64,000 bases of DNA. Source: Armatimonadota bacterium. GTDB taxonomy: Bacteria; Armatimonadota; Fimbriimonadia; Fimbriimonadales; GBS-DC. Positions within the stretch are counted from its first letter, which is position 1, and every line of letters starts with the position of its first letter. The stretch is taken from the NCBI GenBank assembly GCA_013359125.1, contig JABWCR010000010.1, forward strand, positions 1-64,000. Reading direction: 5' to 3'. This document shows positions 9,647 to 17,165 of the stretch, one piece after another. Below the pieces are notes generated by a model. The model was not told the DNA's origin. It did no database searches and saw nothing but the letters and a program-made list of their open reading frames with translations. The position numbers and the translations under genes are program-made.

Positions 9647-9695
9647 CAGCGGCGTTCCGGTCAGCGGCTCGCGAGGACGCTCGCCCTCCCGGCTT

Positions 9696-9970
9696 GATTT
9701 GTACTCAAAATTGTGCTACATTTTGAAAAAATCCCGTTCGTGAGGGACGATTTCGGCTCGCGGGGACGCTCGCCCTCCCGGGCGGCGGCTAGTAGGGCCA
9801 GGCAGGAGCCTGGCGTTCCAAAGGCGGGCGTTCCGGTCAGCGGCTCGCGGGGACGCTCGCCCTCCCGGGCGGCGGCTAGTAGGGCCAGGCAGGAGCCTGG
9901 CGTTCCAAAGGCGGGCGTTCCCCGTCGAACGGGAATCTGCGAAAATGTAGCACAAAATTAGGTACGAATC
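9696..9970. mobile_element. 275-bp element with 45-bp imperfect terminal inverted repeats (MITE-like)
   Basis: The left arm 9696-9740 and the right arm 9926-9970 are inverted copies, 45 nt each, about 80% identical, sharing GTGCTACATTTT and TCCCGTTCG blocks and outer ends GATT(T/C)GTAC. The left arm also recurs alone at 41391-41435 with only one mismatch. Between the arms lies an 87-bp tandem repeat. There is no transposase, and no target-site duplication is obvious. The right arm reaches into the stop codon of the VOC gene (9969-9971). Calling it mobile is inference from the structure. Confidence 0.55.
9754..9922 (+). repeat. 87-bp tandem repeat, about two copies
   Basis: Copy 1 is 9754-9840 and copy 2 runs from 9841 to about 9922, essentially identical. 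Each unit contains GGGGACGCTCGCCCTCCCGG, then GGGCCAGGCAGGAGCCTGGC (a hairpin), then GGCGGGCGTTCC. A diverged partial copy precedes the left arm at about 9651-9692. Confidence 0.9.
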
Positions 9971-10310
9971 ACGACCTAGGATTCACTATTTGCAACCAAC
10001 GGCCGTCGGGGTCGCGAAAGAGCGGGCAACCCTCGTCGCCGTCGTAATCGACCGGCGAACAGCCCATCGCCACCAGCCGACTGATCGCTCCAGGCAGGTC
10101 GTCCGTATAGACCACGATCGCAGCGCCGGACGAAGCGTAAGCATCGGCTTGGGGCGCGGAACCTGGCCTGATCAGAAGTTCGGTCTCGCCCGATTTCAGC
10201 CAGACGATGTTCGGACCCTGCTCGTCGATGCGCTCAAAGCCGATCGCTTCGTAGAACCGGCTCGTCGCGCCCACATCCTTTGCAAACAGTTCGATATGTC
10301 CAAACCTCAT
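9969..10310 (-). CDS. VOC (glyoxalase/bleomycin-resistance fold) family protein
   Basis: 113 residues, one VOC domain made of two beta-alpha-beta-beta-beta modules: it opens RFGHIELFAKDVGATSRFYE, with IGFERID and later DDLPGAISRLVAMGCSP and PLFRDPDGRWLQIVNP. The ligands would be His5 and a Glu near 43, with an acidic residue late in the chain, as in metal-binding members. The substrate cannot be read from the sequence; it could be a lyase, dioxygenase or binding protein. The ATG at 10310 overlaps the rsmE stop by ATGA. Its stop lies inside the right arm of the repeat element. Confidence 0.85.
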   Translation of the reverse strand: MRFGHIELFAKDVGATSRFYEAIGFERIDEQGPNIVWLKSGETELLIRPGSAPQADAYASSGAAIVVYTDDLPGAISRLVAMGCSPVDYDGDEGCPLFRDPDGRWLQIVNPRS

Positions 10311-11074
10311 CGCCTCGCCTCCATCATCATCCCCTCGACAGCACCGAGCACATAGAGCGCTGCGCTTTCCGTGCGCAATACGCGCGGACCGACCGAAACG
10401 GCTTCCGCGCCTAACGCTACTATCCGCGCGGTTTCCGCCTCGCCAAATCCGCCCTCCGGCCCGATGATCAGCGTCAAATCCTCGGTAAGCGATAGCCGGC
10501 CCAGCCGCTCGATGCTCTCGCCCTCGTGCAGCAACAGCCGCCGACCGTCCGCGTTTTCCAACGCCGTCCCTATATCCCCCATATACTCCACGCTCGGGTA
10601 GCGCGCCCGAAAGGAAAGCTCGGCTTGCTCTCGCGCTATGGCCTGCCACCGACGCAATCGTTCGGCGCCCTTCCGCTGGTCCCATCGCACCACCGAGCGC
10701 TCCGTCGGAACAAAGACGATCCGCATCGCTCCGGCCTGCGCGCAGCCCTGTATCGCCAACTCGGCCTTCTCGCGACTGATGAGCGACTGTAGCACCGTAA
10801 CTCGATACGGCAGCTCGGTCGCAGGCCAATGATCCTCCTCGATCACCCCCGACGCCTCGCCATTCGACGCACGTTCTAGCGCAACCACCAGCAATCGACC
10901 GTCGTTGGGCAGCGCCGAAACGCGATCCCCCGGCTTCAATCGCAACACCCGCACTATCTGGTGCGCGATGTCGGGCGGGAACTGAACCTTGCCGCCCTGT
11001 ATGCTCTCCAAAGACACGAAAAAGCGAGGATAAGCACGAATGGAGGTCACTTCGAGAAAACTCCCGCCGTCCAT
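10307..11074 (-). CDS. rsmE: 16S rRNA (uracil-1498-N3)-methyltransferase RsmE
   Basis: 255 residues from the ATG at 11074, which has AGAGG 5 nt upstream. A GTG at 11050 would overlap the prmA stop as GTGA and remove eight non-conserved residues; both are credible. The N-terminal PUA-like part (RFFVSLESI...HQIVRVLRLKPGDRV) is followed by the SPOUT knot with LIIGPEGGFGEAE and VGPRVLRTESAA, the SAM-binding signature of the family. RsmE methylates U1498 of 16S rRNA in the assembled 30S subunit using SAM. Neighbours prmA and rsmE form a common pair of translation-apparatus methyltransferases. Confidence 0.95.
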   Translation of the reverse strand: MDGGSFLEVTSIRAYPRFFVSLESIQGGKVQFPPDIAHQIVRVLRLKPGDRVSALPNDGRLLVVALERASNGEASGVIEEDHWPATELPYRVTVLQSLISREKAELAIQGCAQAGAMRIVFVPTERSVVRWDQRKGAERLRRWQAIAREQAELSFRARYPSVEYMGDIGTALENADGRRLLLHEGESIERLGRLSLTEDLTLIIGPEGGFGEAETARIVALGAEAVSVGPRVLRTESAALYVLGAVEGMMMEARR

Positions 11075-11901
11075 GTGCGCCTCTTTCGCCTCTCTACCAA
11101 CCGCAAACCGTTAGAAGCCAGCGCATTCTCCACCGACCGCCAGTTGCGACCGCTGATTCCTGAGGCGATATAGAGGCCGCCCGGCGCTAAATGCTCTGCA
11201 ACCCGGCCCGCAGTGCGCAGATGAAAGAGCGTAATGATATTGCAAACGATCAGATCGAACTGGCCGGAAACCGCCGCCCACCCATCGCCCTCGATGACCT
11301 CCACTCGCTCCGAGACGCCGTTCTGCGCGCAATTCTGTCGGGCGATCTCCACCGCTATGGGGTCGTCATCGACGCCCAAGACCTGCCCGGCGCCCAGCTT
11401 GGCCGCAGCGAGAGCCAAAATGCCCGTGCCCGTGCCCAGGTCCAACACGCTCATCCCAGGCCGAACATGCGCGCTCAACAGCTCCAAGCAAAGCGATGTG
11501 GTGGGATGCCCGCCGGTACCGAACGCCATGCCCGGCTCGATCACGATCAGAATCTCTTCAGCCCCAGGCCGAAGGCGGCTCCAAGGCGGTTGAACTCGAA
11601 TCCGGCCAAACCTGCGGCTGCGGAAGAAGCGCTTCCACGCTCTCTCCCAACCGTCCGCACCGATCTGATCGATAACAGCCGTACCGACCAGCGGCAGGCC
11701 TAACTCAGGAAACTCCTTGAACCTCTGTACAGCAGCAAGCGCCGATTCCCGTGCAATCAATGGGTAATAACCGACCACTTGGCCGGCACTGGAAAGAATC
11801 TCGCTACCGATCGCGCCGGTATCGGCCAGCACGCCCGCAATGGTTTCAAAGAGCGCATCGGGCGCTTCTACAGTCAGCCTCAGCCAAGCCGCATTTGCCA
11901 C
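11047..11901 (-). CDS. prmA: Ribosomal protein L11 methyltransferase PrmA
   Basis: 284 residues, typical for PrmA, which trimethylates L11 using SAM. The N-terminal substrate-recognition domain (about 1-110) has WERAWKRFFRSRRFGRIRVQPPW; the Rossmann domain has GMAFGTGGHPTTSLCLELL, LDLGTGTGILALAAAKLGA and VDDDPIAVEIARQN, and the catalytic-region motif CNIIT. The GTG start at 11901 is preceded by TAGAAT only 6 nt upstream and no Shine-Dalgarno, so translation from a leaderless transcript is likely. It heads the prmA-rsmE-VOC operon. Confidence 0.96.
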   Translation of the reverse strand: MANAAWLRLTVEAPDALFETIAGVLADTGAIGSEILSSAGQVVGYYPLIARESALAAVQRFKEFPELGLPLVGTAVIDQIGADGWERAWKRFFRSRRFGRIRVQPPWSRLRPGAEEILIVIEPGMAFGTGGHPTTSLCLELLSAHVRPGMSVLDLGTGTGILALAAAKLGAGQVLGVDDDPIAVEIARQNCAQNGVSERVEVIEGDGWAAVSGQFDLIVCNIITLFHLRTAGRVAEHLAPGGLYIASGISGRNWRSVENALASNGLRLVERRKRRTWTAGVFSK

Positions 11902-11907
11902 GGTGCG

Positions 11908-11913
11908 ATTCTA
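11908..11913 (-). promoter_or_regulatory. prmA -10 element 6 nt from the start codon
   Basis: TAGAAT on the minus strand (11913-11908) is followed by six nucleotides and then the GTG start. Transcription would begin at or next to the start codon. Confidence 0.5.
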
Positions 11914-11940
11914 CCGCTACGAGGCTTCAACGTCGGTTCA

Positions 11941-11982
11941 GCATCGGTGCAGGGTCGGCGCCGCGTCGGTCGCGACCGATGC
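11941..11982. promoter_or_regulatory. Nested palindromes in the prmA upstream region
   Basis: A perfect 14-bp palindrome TCGGTCGCGACCGA (11966-11979) lies inside a larger inverted repeat GCATCGGT/ACCGATGC (11941-11948 with 11975-11982). It is in the 113-bp gap between the M29 peptidase stop (12015) and prmA. It could be an operator for prmA or the processed 3' end of the peptidase transcript; there is no U-tract. Confidence 0.35.
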
Positions 11983-12014
11983 GGAAGCGACGTCCATTGG
12001 ACGGCGAACCGGGG

Positions 12015-13160
12015 CTAACGGCCTAATTGATCGGGATTCAAACCCAAGAGATCGTCTGCTGCAAAGAGACCATCCTTGCGCACCAGTTGGCCGTCGAACC
12101 AGACCTCGCCGCCGCCGTAGTCGGGGCGCTGGATGCAGACCAAATCCCAATGCACGCCGGAGACGTTGCCGTTATCCGCCGCGGCGTAGGCTTGCCCGGG
12201 CGTCATGTGGAACGATCCGGCGATCTTCTCGTCAAAGAGCGTGTCGTTCATCGGATGGAGGATATGCGGGTTGAAACCCAGCGACCATTCGCCAATGTAG
12301 CGGGCGCCCTCGTCGGTGTCCAGTATCTGGTTCAGTTTTCTGGGGTTTCCGGCGCCGGGCCGGTCGCCGTCGTCCGCACAGGCCGCCTCGACGATCTTGC
12401 CTCGACTGAACTTAAAGGAGACGTTCCGATAAAGATTGCCCTCGTAGACCGAGCCGACGTTGTAGGTCAGCGTGCCCTCGACCGAATCGCGCACGGGGCA
12501 ACTGTAGCATTCGCCGTCCGGCACATTGCGCAGGCCGACGCACGGCACGACACCGATATCCTTTATCGAGAAGGTCAGGTCCGTGCCCGGGCCGACCAGA
12601 CGGACCTGGTCCGTTCGCATCATGCGATCGACCAGCGGCTGAACGGCGCGCTCCATTTTGGCGTAGTCCAGCGTGCAGACGCGAAAGTAGAAGTCTTCGA
12701 AGCCTTCTGTGCTCATGCCGGCCGATTGCGCCATGCCGGGGCTTGGCCACCGCAGGGCGACCCACTTAGTGTTGGGCACCCGGACTTCTTGGTGCACGGG
12801 CGTCCAGTATCGTCGGCGCATCAGTTGGTTTTTGTCGGAAGGCACGTCGGACATTTCGGCAAAGTTTCCGCCGCCGCGCACGCCGATGTAGGCTTGCATC
12901 TGCTCCATCCGCGCTCGATCCAGTTGGCCGATAAGGGTCATCTGCTCGTCGGTCGCGGTTTGATAGAGCGCGCGCAGGACGGCGACGGAGCGGGTCTCCA
13001 CCAAGGGCAGCCCGCCGTGCTTTGCGATGGTGCGAATTAGGAGCGCGACGAAGTCGGGCGGCGCATCGAACGCTTCGATAAGGACTTTCTCGCCCGGTTG
13101 GACGCGCACGGAATGGGTTGCCAGCATCTCGGCCAGCGCTACCCATCGAGGATCGGTCAC
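12015..13160 (-). CDS. M29 family metallo-aminopeptidase
   Basis: 381 residues when started at the GTG at 13160, which overlaps the deacetylase stop as GTGA (13157-13160); the 31 extra in-frame codons upstream look non-conserved. The sequence has the features of aminopeptidase T/AmpS-type M29 enzymes: an N-terminal SVRVQPGEKVLIEAFD..., GPGTDLTFSI in the middle, then the metal-binding part with EGTLTYN, EWSLGFNPHI, DEKIAGSFHMTPG and VHWDLVC. In this family Glu and His residues of these segments bind two metal ions. It probably trims N-terminal residues from peptides in the cytoplasm. It is coupled to an upstream deacetylase-fold gene. Confidence 0.85.
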   Translation of the reverse strand: MTDPRWVALAEMLATHSVRVQPGEKVLIEAFDAPPDFVALLIRTIAKHGGLPLVETRSVAVLRALYQTATDEQMTLIGQLDRARMEQMQAYIGVRGGGNFAEMSDVPSDKNQLMRRRYWTPVHQEVRVPNTKWVALRWPSPGMAQSAGMSTEGFEDFYFRVCTLDYAKMERAVQPLVDRMMRTDQVRLVGPGTDLTFSIKDIGVVPCVGLRNVPDGECYSCPVRDSVEGTLTYNVGSVYEGNLYRNVSFKFSRGKIVEAACADDGDRPGAGNPRKLNQILDTDEGARYIGEWSLGFNPHILHPMNDTLFDEKIAGSFHMTPGQAYAAADNGNVSGVHWDLVCIQRPDYGGGEVWFDGQLVRKDGLFAADDLLGLNPDQLGR

Positions 13161-13894
13161 AGGATCTCTTCGGACGCCAGTTGGGTCAGCGAGGCGAAGC
13201 GGGCGCCCTTTTGCCGCAGCATTCCGACGGCCTCTCGCATGGCTTCGACGCAATCGCCATAGTCGCGGGCGGCCAGGCAGATCAGGGAGCTGCCCGCATC
13301 GAGGTGGTGCTCGACGATGGGGCGGACATGGTCCCAGCCCTCGTCTAGATAGGCCATTTTGCCCTGGTGCGTGGCTATGGGCGCTTCTAGAATCTTGGCG
13401 CTTCCCGCCTGCTTGGCGTCGTCATAACTGGGGTGGTAGGGTTTGTCCGGCGCGCCGTCCCAGTCCACGAACATTCGGTATTCGGCCGACGGCGCGACGC
13501 TCGAATCGACCAAGATGCCGATGTCTTCCAGATAGCGAAGGTCGGGCGGGATGAGCGCGAAGCCGCTGGCGCGGAACGCAGTCGGTTTGACATGGCACTG
13601 TTTCAAAACGTCCTTGCCCATTTGGATCAGGTGCGCGCGCTCCTTGGGGTCTTCGACATACCGCCCCTCGCCGTTCTTGAAGCCCAAGTGCAGTCCGAAT
13701 TCGTGCCAAGAGGGGATGCGGTGGAGATATTCCTGATGGTAAAGGAGCATGTTGCTCATGGGGTCTTGTCCGGAAACGTGGATCAGCCAGGTCAGGGGGA
13801 TTGTAAACTCTTCGGAGACTTTGACGAAATCCTTGGTGAAACATCGATTGTGCGAGGCGGCCTCGCAATCGACCGTTATGCTAACGACCGGCAT
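13157..13894 (-). CDS. Polysaccharide deacetylase-like (NodB-fold) protein
   Basis: 245 residues with no signal peptide, so probably cytoplasmic. The NodB-type motifs are recognisable: SITVDCE near the start (motif 1 Asp), HEFGLHLGFKNG (motif 2 His pair about 64 and 68), and FRASGFALIPPDLRYLEDIGILVDSS (motif 3). A late LEAPIATHQGK strand is also in place. Substrates of this fold include N-acetylated sugars and some small amides; nothing here decides between them. GAGGAG precedes the ATG by about 10 nt. It starts a two-gene unit with the M29 peptidase. Confidence 0.75.
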   Translation of the reverse strand: MPVVSITVDCEAASHNRCFTKDFVKVSEEFTIPLTWLIHVSGQDPMSNMLLYHQEYLHRIPSWHEFGLHLGFKNGEGRYVEDPKERAHLIQMGKDVLKQCHVKPTAFRASGFALIPPDLRYLEDIGILVDSSVAPSAEYRMFVDWDGAPDKPYHPSYDDAKQAGSAKILEAPIATHQGKMAYLDEGWDHVRPIVEHHLDAGSSLICLAARDYGDCVEAMREAVGMLRQKGARFASLTQLASEEIL

Positions 13895-14013
13895 AGCGAA
13901 TCACTCTCCTCTGTGTAGGGTTGGGCGCCCGTTTCGAGCGCTGTCTGAATGCCCATTGGTTGGTGTGAATGGGATATTCGACGCGCCGCGCTGCAATTCC
14001 TGCAAGCGATTCT

Positions 14014-15186
14014 CTAGGCGCTGGTCGGGATGCTGATTCTAAACCGGCTGCCTTTGTGCAATTCCGACTCGACGGTGGCCGACCCGCCGTGCGCTTCGAC
14101 TATGTGCTTGACGATAGAGAGTCCCAATCCGGTGCCGCCCGAATCTCTCGATCTAGCTTTGTCGGCGCGATAAAAACGCTCAAAAATACGGGGCAGGTCG
14201 GCAGAGAGAATGCCAATGCCGTCGTCCTCGACCTCCAGCCACGTTTGGCCGTCTTGTTCTCCGCCTCTTACAATGATGCTGCCGCCTGCCTTGTTGTATT
14301 TGATGGCGTTCTCTATCAGGTTGATCACCACTTGGGTCATCTGGTCGGGATTGGCGCTGACTGGGAGTTTCGGCGGCAGTTCGTCGATTATTGCGATACG
14401 GTCTTGTTCGGCTTCGCGCCGCTTTCGCTCGATGATCGCTCGTGCGATCTCGGTCAAGTCCATCGGTTCCTTGCGCGGCGGTTGCAGCTCGGCCTGAGAC
14501 AGGGTCAGCACGTCGTCGGCGATGCGGGTCAGGCGTTCGGTCTCATCGACGATGAGGCTGAGGAATCGTTTACGATCTTTGACCGGCATATCGGGCTCGT
14601 CTTGCACGGTCTCGGCCAATGCGCGGACCGCGGCGAGGGGCGAGCGGAGTTCGTGAGAAACGTTGGCGACAAAGTCTCGACGGACTTGCTCCAACCGGCG
14701 CTGTTCGGTCTGATCGATCAGCATGACGGCGTAGGCGCTTTTCTCGCCTTGAAACGGAGGAAAAGGCCAGACAGACGCATAGAGGCGGCCTTCGGCCGGA
14801 TAGTTGAGTTGGATAAGGCCGTTGACCTGCGCCGAGCGGTGGATGCAGCGTTGCAGCAAATGGCTCAAATCGGCAGAGAAGGTGAGCGCGACCAGCGAGC
14901 GTCCGTCGGGCGCGACAAACTGAAAGAACTGTTTAGCGGCTTCGTTGGCCATTTCGACCGTTCCGTCTTCTTTGCAGACGAAGATGGGGATTTCTAGCCC
15001 TTCGATGAGGGCGCGCCATTGACGGGCTTGAGATTCGAGCGCTCGATTGGAATCGTCGATCTGGGATCGGAGGTCTTGGATGGCGCGCTCTCTTCTTTGG
15101 CGGCGGCCTCTTTCCAGACTCCACAAGAATACAAAGATCGCACAGCCGAGGAGACCCCCGATGGCGGCCGCCCAAAGCGCGATCAT
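14014..15186 (-). CDS. PhoR-like sensor histidine kinase
   Basis: 390 residues. One N-terminal membrane helix (about 4-24) is followed by a coiled segment, a PAS-like domain (about 55-165, IEGLEIPIFVCKEDGTVEMANEAA), HisKA with the phosphoacceptor in FVANVSHELRSPL (about His177), and a HATPase domain with NLIENAIKYNKAG, DDGIGI and GTGLGLSIVKHI. There is no large periplasmic sensor domain, as in PhoR. The ATG overlaps the response-regulator stop as ATGA (15183-15186), so the pair is co-translated. The signal is not known; phosphate is only a guess from family resemblance. Confidence 0.92.
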   Translation of the reverse strand: MIALWAAAIGGLLGCAIFVFLWSLERGRRQRRERAIQDLRSQIDDSNRALESQARQWRALIEGLEIPIFVCKEDGTVEMANEAAKQFFQFVAPDGRSLVALTFSADLSHLLQRCIHRSAQVNGLIQLNYPAEGRLYASVWPFPPFQGEKSAYAVMLIDQTEQRRLEQVRRDFVANVSHELRSPLAAVRALAETVQDEPDMPVKDRKRFLSLIVDETERLTRIADDVLTLSQAELQPPRKEPMDLTEIARAIIERKRREAEQDRIAIIDELPPKLPVSANPDQMTQVVINLIENAIKYNKAGGSIIVRGGEQDGQTWLEVEDDGIGILSADLPRIFERFYRADKARSRDSGGTGLGLSIVKHIVEAHGGSATVESELHKGSRFRISIPTSA

Positions 15187-15893
15187 GCTCCGGGACTAAA
15201 TCGGTAGCCGCTGCCTCGCACGGTCTGAAGCCAGGTTGGTTGGGCTGGATTAGGCTCGACCTTAGCCCGCAACCATCGAATGTGCACGTCTACCGTGCGC
15301 GGCGTGATGTAGCTATTGAGGCCCCAAACACGATCCAGGAGCTGGTCTCGCGTGAACGCCTTGCCCGGATGAGAGGCCAAAAGCGCAAGCAAAGCAAACT
15401 CTTTGGGCGTCATCTGAAGCGGCTCGCCGTTTTTGTAGACGACTTTTCCGGTCAGATCGATCTCCACATCGCCAAACGCCAAACGCTCTTGACGCTCTTG
15501 GGGCTGGCCGCGCCGCAAGAGGCCCCGGACCCTCAGCATCAGCTCCTTCATGTTGAACGGCTTGGTGACATAGTCGTCGGCGCCCAGTTCCAAACCCGCA
15601 ACCCGGTCCAAGTCGGCCGTCTTGGCCGAGACGAAGATAATGGGCGCGTTGCTGGTTTCTCGGATGACGCGACAGACGTCGAGCCCGCTTCGGCCCGGAA
15701 GCATAACGTCCAACACGACCACATCCGCCGGATCGGCGTGAAACTTCCTCAGCGCGCTTTCGGCGTCTCGCGCCAGATCGACTTTATAGCCTTCGCGCGC
15801 GAGGTTGTATTGAAGCATCTCGGCCATGACCGAATCGTCCTCGACGACCAGCAACCGGGCGGTTCTCTCTTCTGTCGCGGTATCAGCAGTCAT
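15183..15893 (-). CDS. OmpR/PhoB-family response regulator
   Basis: 236 residues. The receiver domain has the acidic pair EDD (18-20), the phosphoacceptor Asp62 in VVVLDVMLPGRSG, and the Lys of FVSAKT. A winged-helix DNA-binding domain follows (about 135-232) with MTPKEFALLALLASHPGKAFTRDQLLDRVWG and TVDVHIRWLRAKVE. It sits 9 bp after the unknown barrel-sandwich gene and is coupled to the histidine kinase, so all three are probably one operon. The targets are unknown. Confidence 0.95.
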   Translation of the reverse strand: MTADTATEERTARLLVVEDDSVMAEMLQYNLAREGYKVDLARDAESALRKFHADPADVVVLDVMLPGRSGLDVCRVIRETSNAPIIFVSAKTADLDRVAGLELGADDYVTKPFNMKELMLRVRGLLRRGQPQERQERLAFGDVEIDLTGKVVYKNGEPLQMTPKEFALLALLASHPGKAFTRDQLLDRVWGLNSYITPRTVDVHIRWLRAKVEPNPAQPTWLQTVRGSGYRFSPGA

Positions 15894-15902
15894 GGCTCAA
15901 GA

Positions 15903-17027
15903 TTACTTCTCGACGATGATCTCGACGTTAGCGCGAGGAATGGTCACCCTCGATCCATCCTCCAGCTCGGCTTCTAGGACGCGCACTAAAGTGCCCGATT
16001 CGACCTTTACAAGGTCTGACGGCAGCGCGGTTACCCGGCCAATGGCGCCAAAATAGGGTTCTCGAATGGCTCGGATGCGACCGCCGATCTCCAAAGTTTG
16101 AGCGCCATCGGCGCGGGCTGCAAGGTTCTCCGGTCGATGTCCGGGGGCGATGATCTCAGGGCGTATGACGCCCGCCCGGATCTGAGTAGCGCCATTGATC
16201 GAAACGGCGCGGCCTTCCAGCGCTTTGAGCAGTTCGAAGGTCTGGTCGGCCATGCGCACGTTGCCAAAACCTTCGGTGGCAATCAGGCTCAGCGGAATGT
16301 CCTCTTGGCCGGTAATCGCCACGCCGATATCCCGGCCTAGATAGGCGATGAGATCGGAGTCTTTCAACCCTCCAACCACGATTCCTAGGGCGCCGTTGGT
16401 CGCAGCCTTACGAATCGCTTCGGCGGTTACGCCCGATCCGCCCACCAGCACTTTGCCTTCGCATTGGGCAGGAATGTCCTCGGCGTTGAGCGCTTGGTCG
16501 GGCGAACTCGCAATCATCATCAGCGTGCCTTGTCGCTCGCCACCCACGCCAAAGATGCCCTGGATCAGCGCGCCTTCGGTCTCGATAATCGCGCCTTCTT
16601 CTGGCAGCACTTCGACAACTTTGCCGCTAATGTAGGCGAGGACTTCGATAACGGTAGGAGGTTCTCGAACGCCGACATGGCCAAAGTCGCCTTGGATCAA
16701 CTCGACCGTGCCTTTGATCGGGGAGCGGGCCTGACCTTTGAACAGACCCATAAAACCCTTGGATTCGGCGATCAGTTGGTCCTTCTCGACCTCGTCGCCG
16801 ACTTTGACCTTGAGCACATTTGGCAGATCTTTGGCCTCGATGCCCAGCTGGTCGGCAACGCGCACCGTCTGCATAATGCCGGGCAACAAAGCGCGCGCAA
16901 CGACCGTATGCGGCTCGACGGTGTCGCCTGCGTTGACCAAAGTCTCGCCCTTGATCGGTAATCTTCGAGTTTTCTTGATGACCGTATGCGCGCTCACGGT
17001 CAATCCAGGAGTATAAGCTGCGCCCAA
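15903..17027 (-). CDS. Conserved protein with lipoyl/barrel-sandwich-like domains, function unknown
   Basis: 374 residues. The TTG at 17027 is preferred because GGGGG lies 5 nt upstream; a TTG at 17042 would add five residues. The N-terminal half contains repeated short-strand motifs such as GETLVNAGDTVEPHTVVAR, LKVKVGDEVEKDQLIAES and GKVVEVLPEEGAIIETEG, which look like barrel-sandwich hybrids (as in biotinyl/lipoyl domains or RnfC). A Lys in the expected lipoylation turn is not evident. The middle part (about 170-270) has an alpha/beta look with VLVGGSGVTAEAIRKAATNGALGIVVGG, and the C-terminus has KOW-like strands. No signal peptide. I do not recognise a named family; position before phoBR-type genes suggests an envelope or signalling link. 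Confidence 0.6.
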   Translation of the reverse strand: MGAAYTPGLTVSAHTVIKKTRRLPIKGETLVNAGDTVEPHTVVARALLPGIMQTVRVADQLGIEAKDLPNVLKVKVGDEVEKDQLIAESKGFMGLFKGQARSPIKGTVELIQGDFGHVGVREPPTVIEVLAYISGKVVEVLPEEGAIIETEGALIQGIFGVGGERQGTLMMIASSPDQALNAEDIPAQCEGKVLVGGSGVTAEAIRKAATNGALGIVVGGLKDSDLIAYLGRDIGVAITGQEDIPLSLIATEGFGNVRMADQTFELLKALEGRAVSINGATQIRAGVIRPEIIAPGHRPENLAARADGAQTLEIGGRIRAIREPYFGAIGRVTALPSDLVKVESGTLVRVLEAELEDGSRVTIPRANVEIIVEK

Positions 17028-17108
17028 TCGAACCCCCAGCAAATATCGAGTTTTTCTAATTCTACCAGAAGACGAAGGAATCTGCGGCTAAGAGGGTGAA
17101 TATGCTAT

Positions 17109-17140
17109 CCGGAGCGCCGTTGCTCCGGCGGTCGCAAGGC
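17109..17140 (+). promoter_or_regulatory. Two consecutive hairpins in the leader of the 17166 gene
   Basis: CCGGAGC/GCTCCGG (17109-17115 with 17122-17128) is followed by a partly overlapping GGCGG...CCGCC pair ending near 17143. They lie 25-55 nt before the ATG and upstream of its GGAGG ribosome site, in the divergent region shared with the barrel-sandwich gene. They could stabilise the mRNA or bind a protein. No known riboswitch consensus was recognised. Confidence 0.35.
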
Positions 17141-17165
17141 CGCCATCTCTACTTGGAGGTTTAAC

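Larger units (their letters stand above)
9374..9968. repeat. Non-coding repeat island between mnmA and the VOC gene
   Basis: About 595 bp without a credible gene. In order it holds the mnmA upstream hairpin (9401-9433), a small inverted repeat CAGGCTGGT/ACCAGTCTG (9532-9551), one copy of the GGAACGCCAGGC repeat family (9590-9646), a GC-rich GGACGCTCGCCCTCCC block (about 9651-9692), and the inverted-repeat-bounded element at 9696-9970. Open frames through the region only translate the tandem repeats and are not counted as genes. Confidence 0.8.

Noticed and set aside
9713-9961. Repetitive small open frames on both strands
   Set aside because: They only translate the 87-bp tandem repeat and arms, with no ribosome site and opposite-strand symmetry.
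10311-10829. Long in-frame upstream extension of the VOC gene
   Set aside because: It runs inside rsmE in another frame; the VOC fold starts exactly at the ATG overlapping the rsmE stop.
17102-17145. Riboswitch (e.g. c-di-GMP) upstream of the 17166 gene
   Set aside because: The GCAA and paired stems superficially recall one, but the conserved core and tetraloop receptor are not there.
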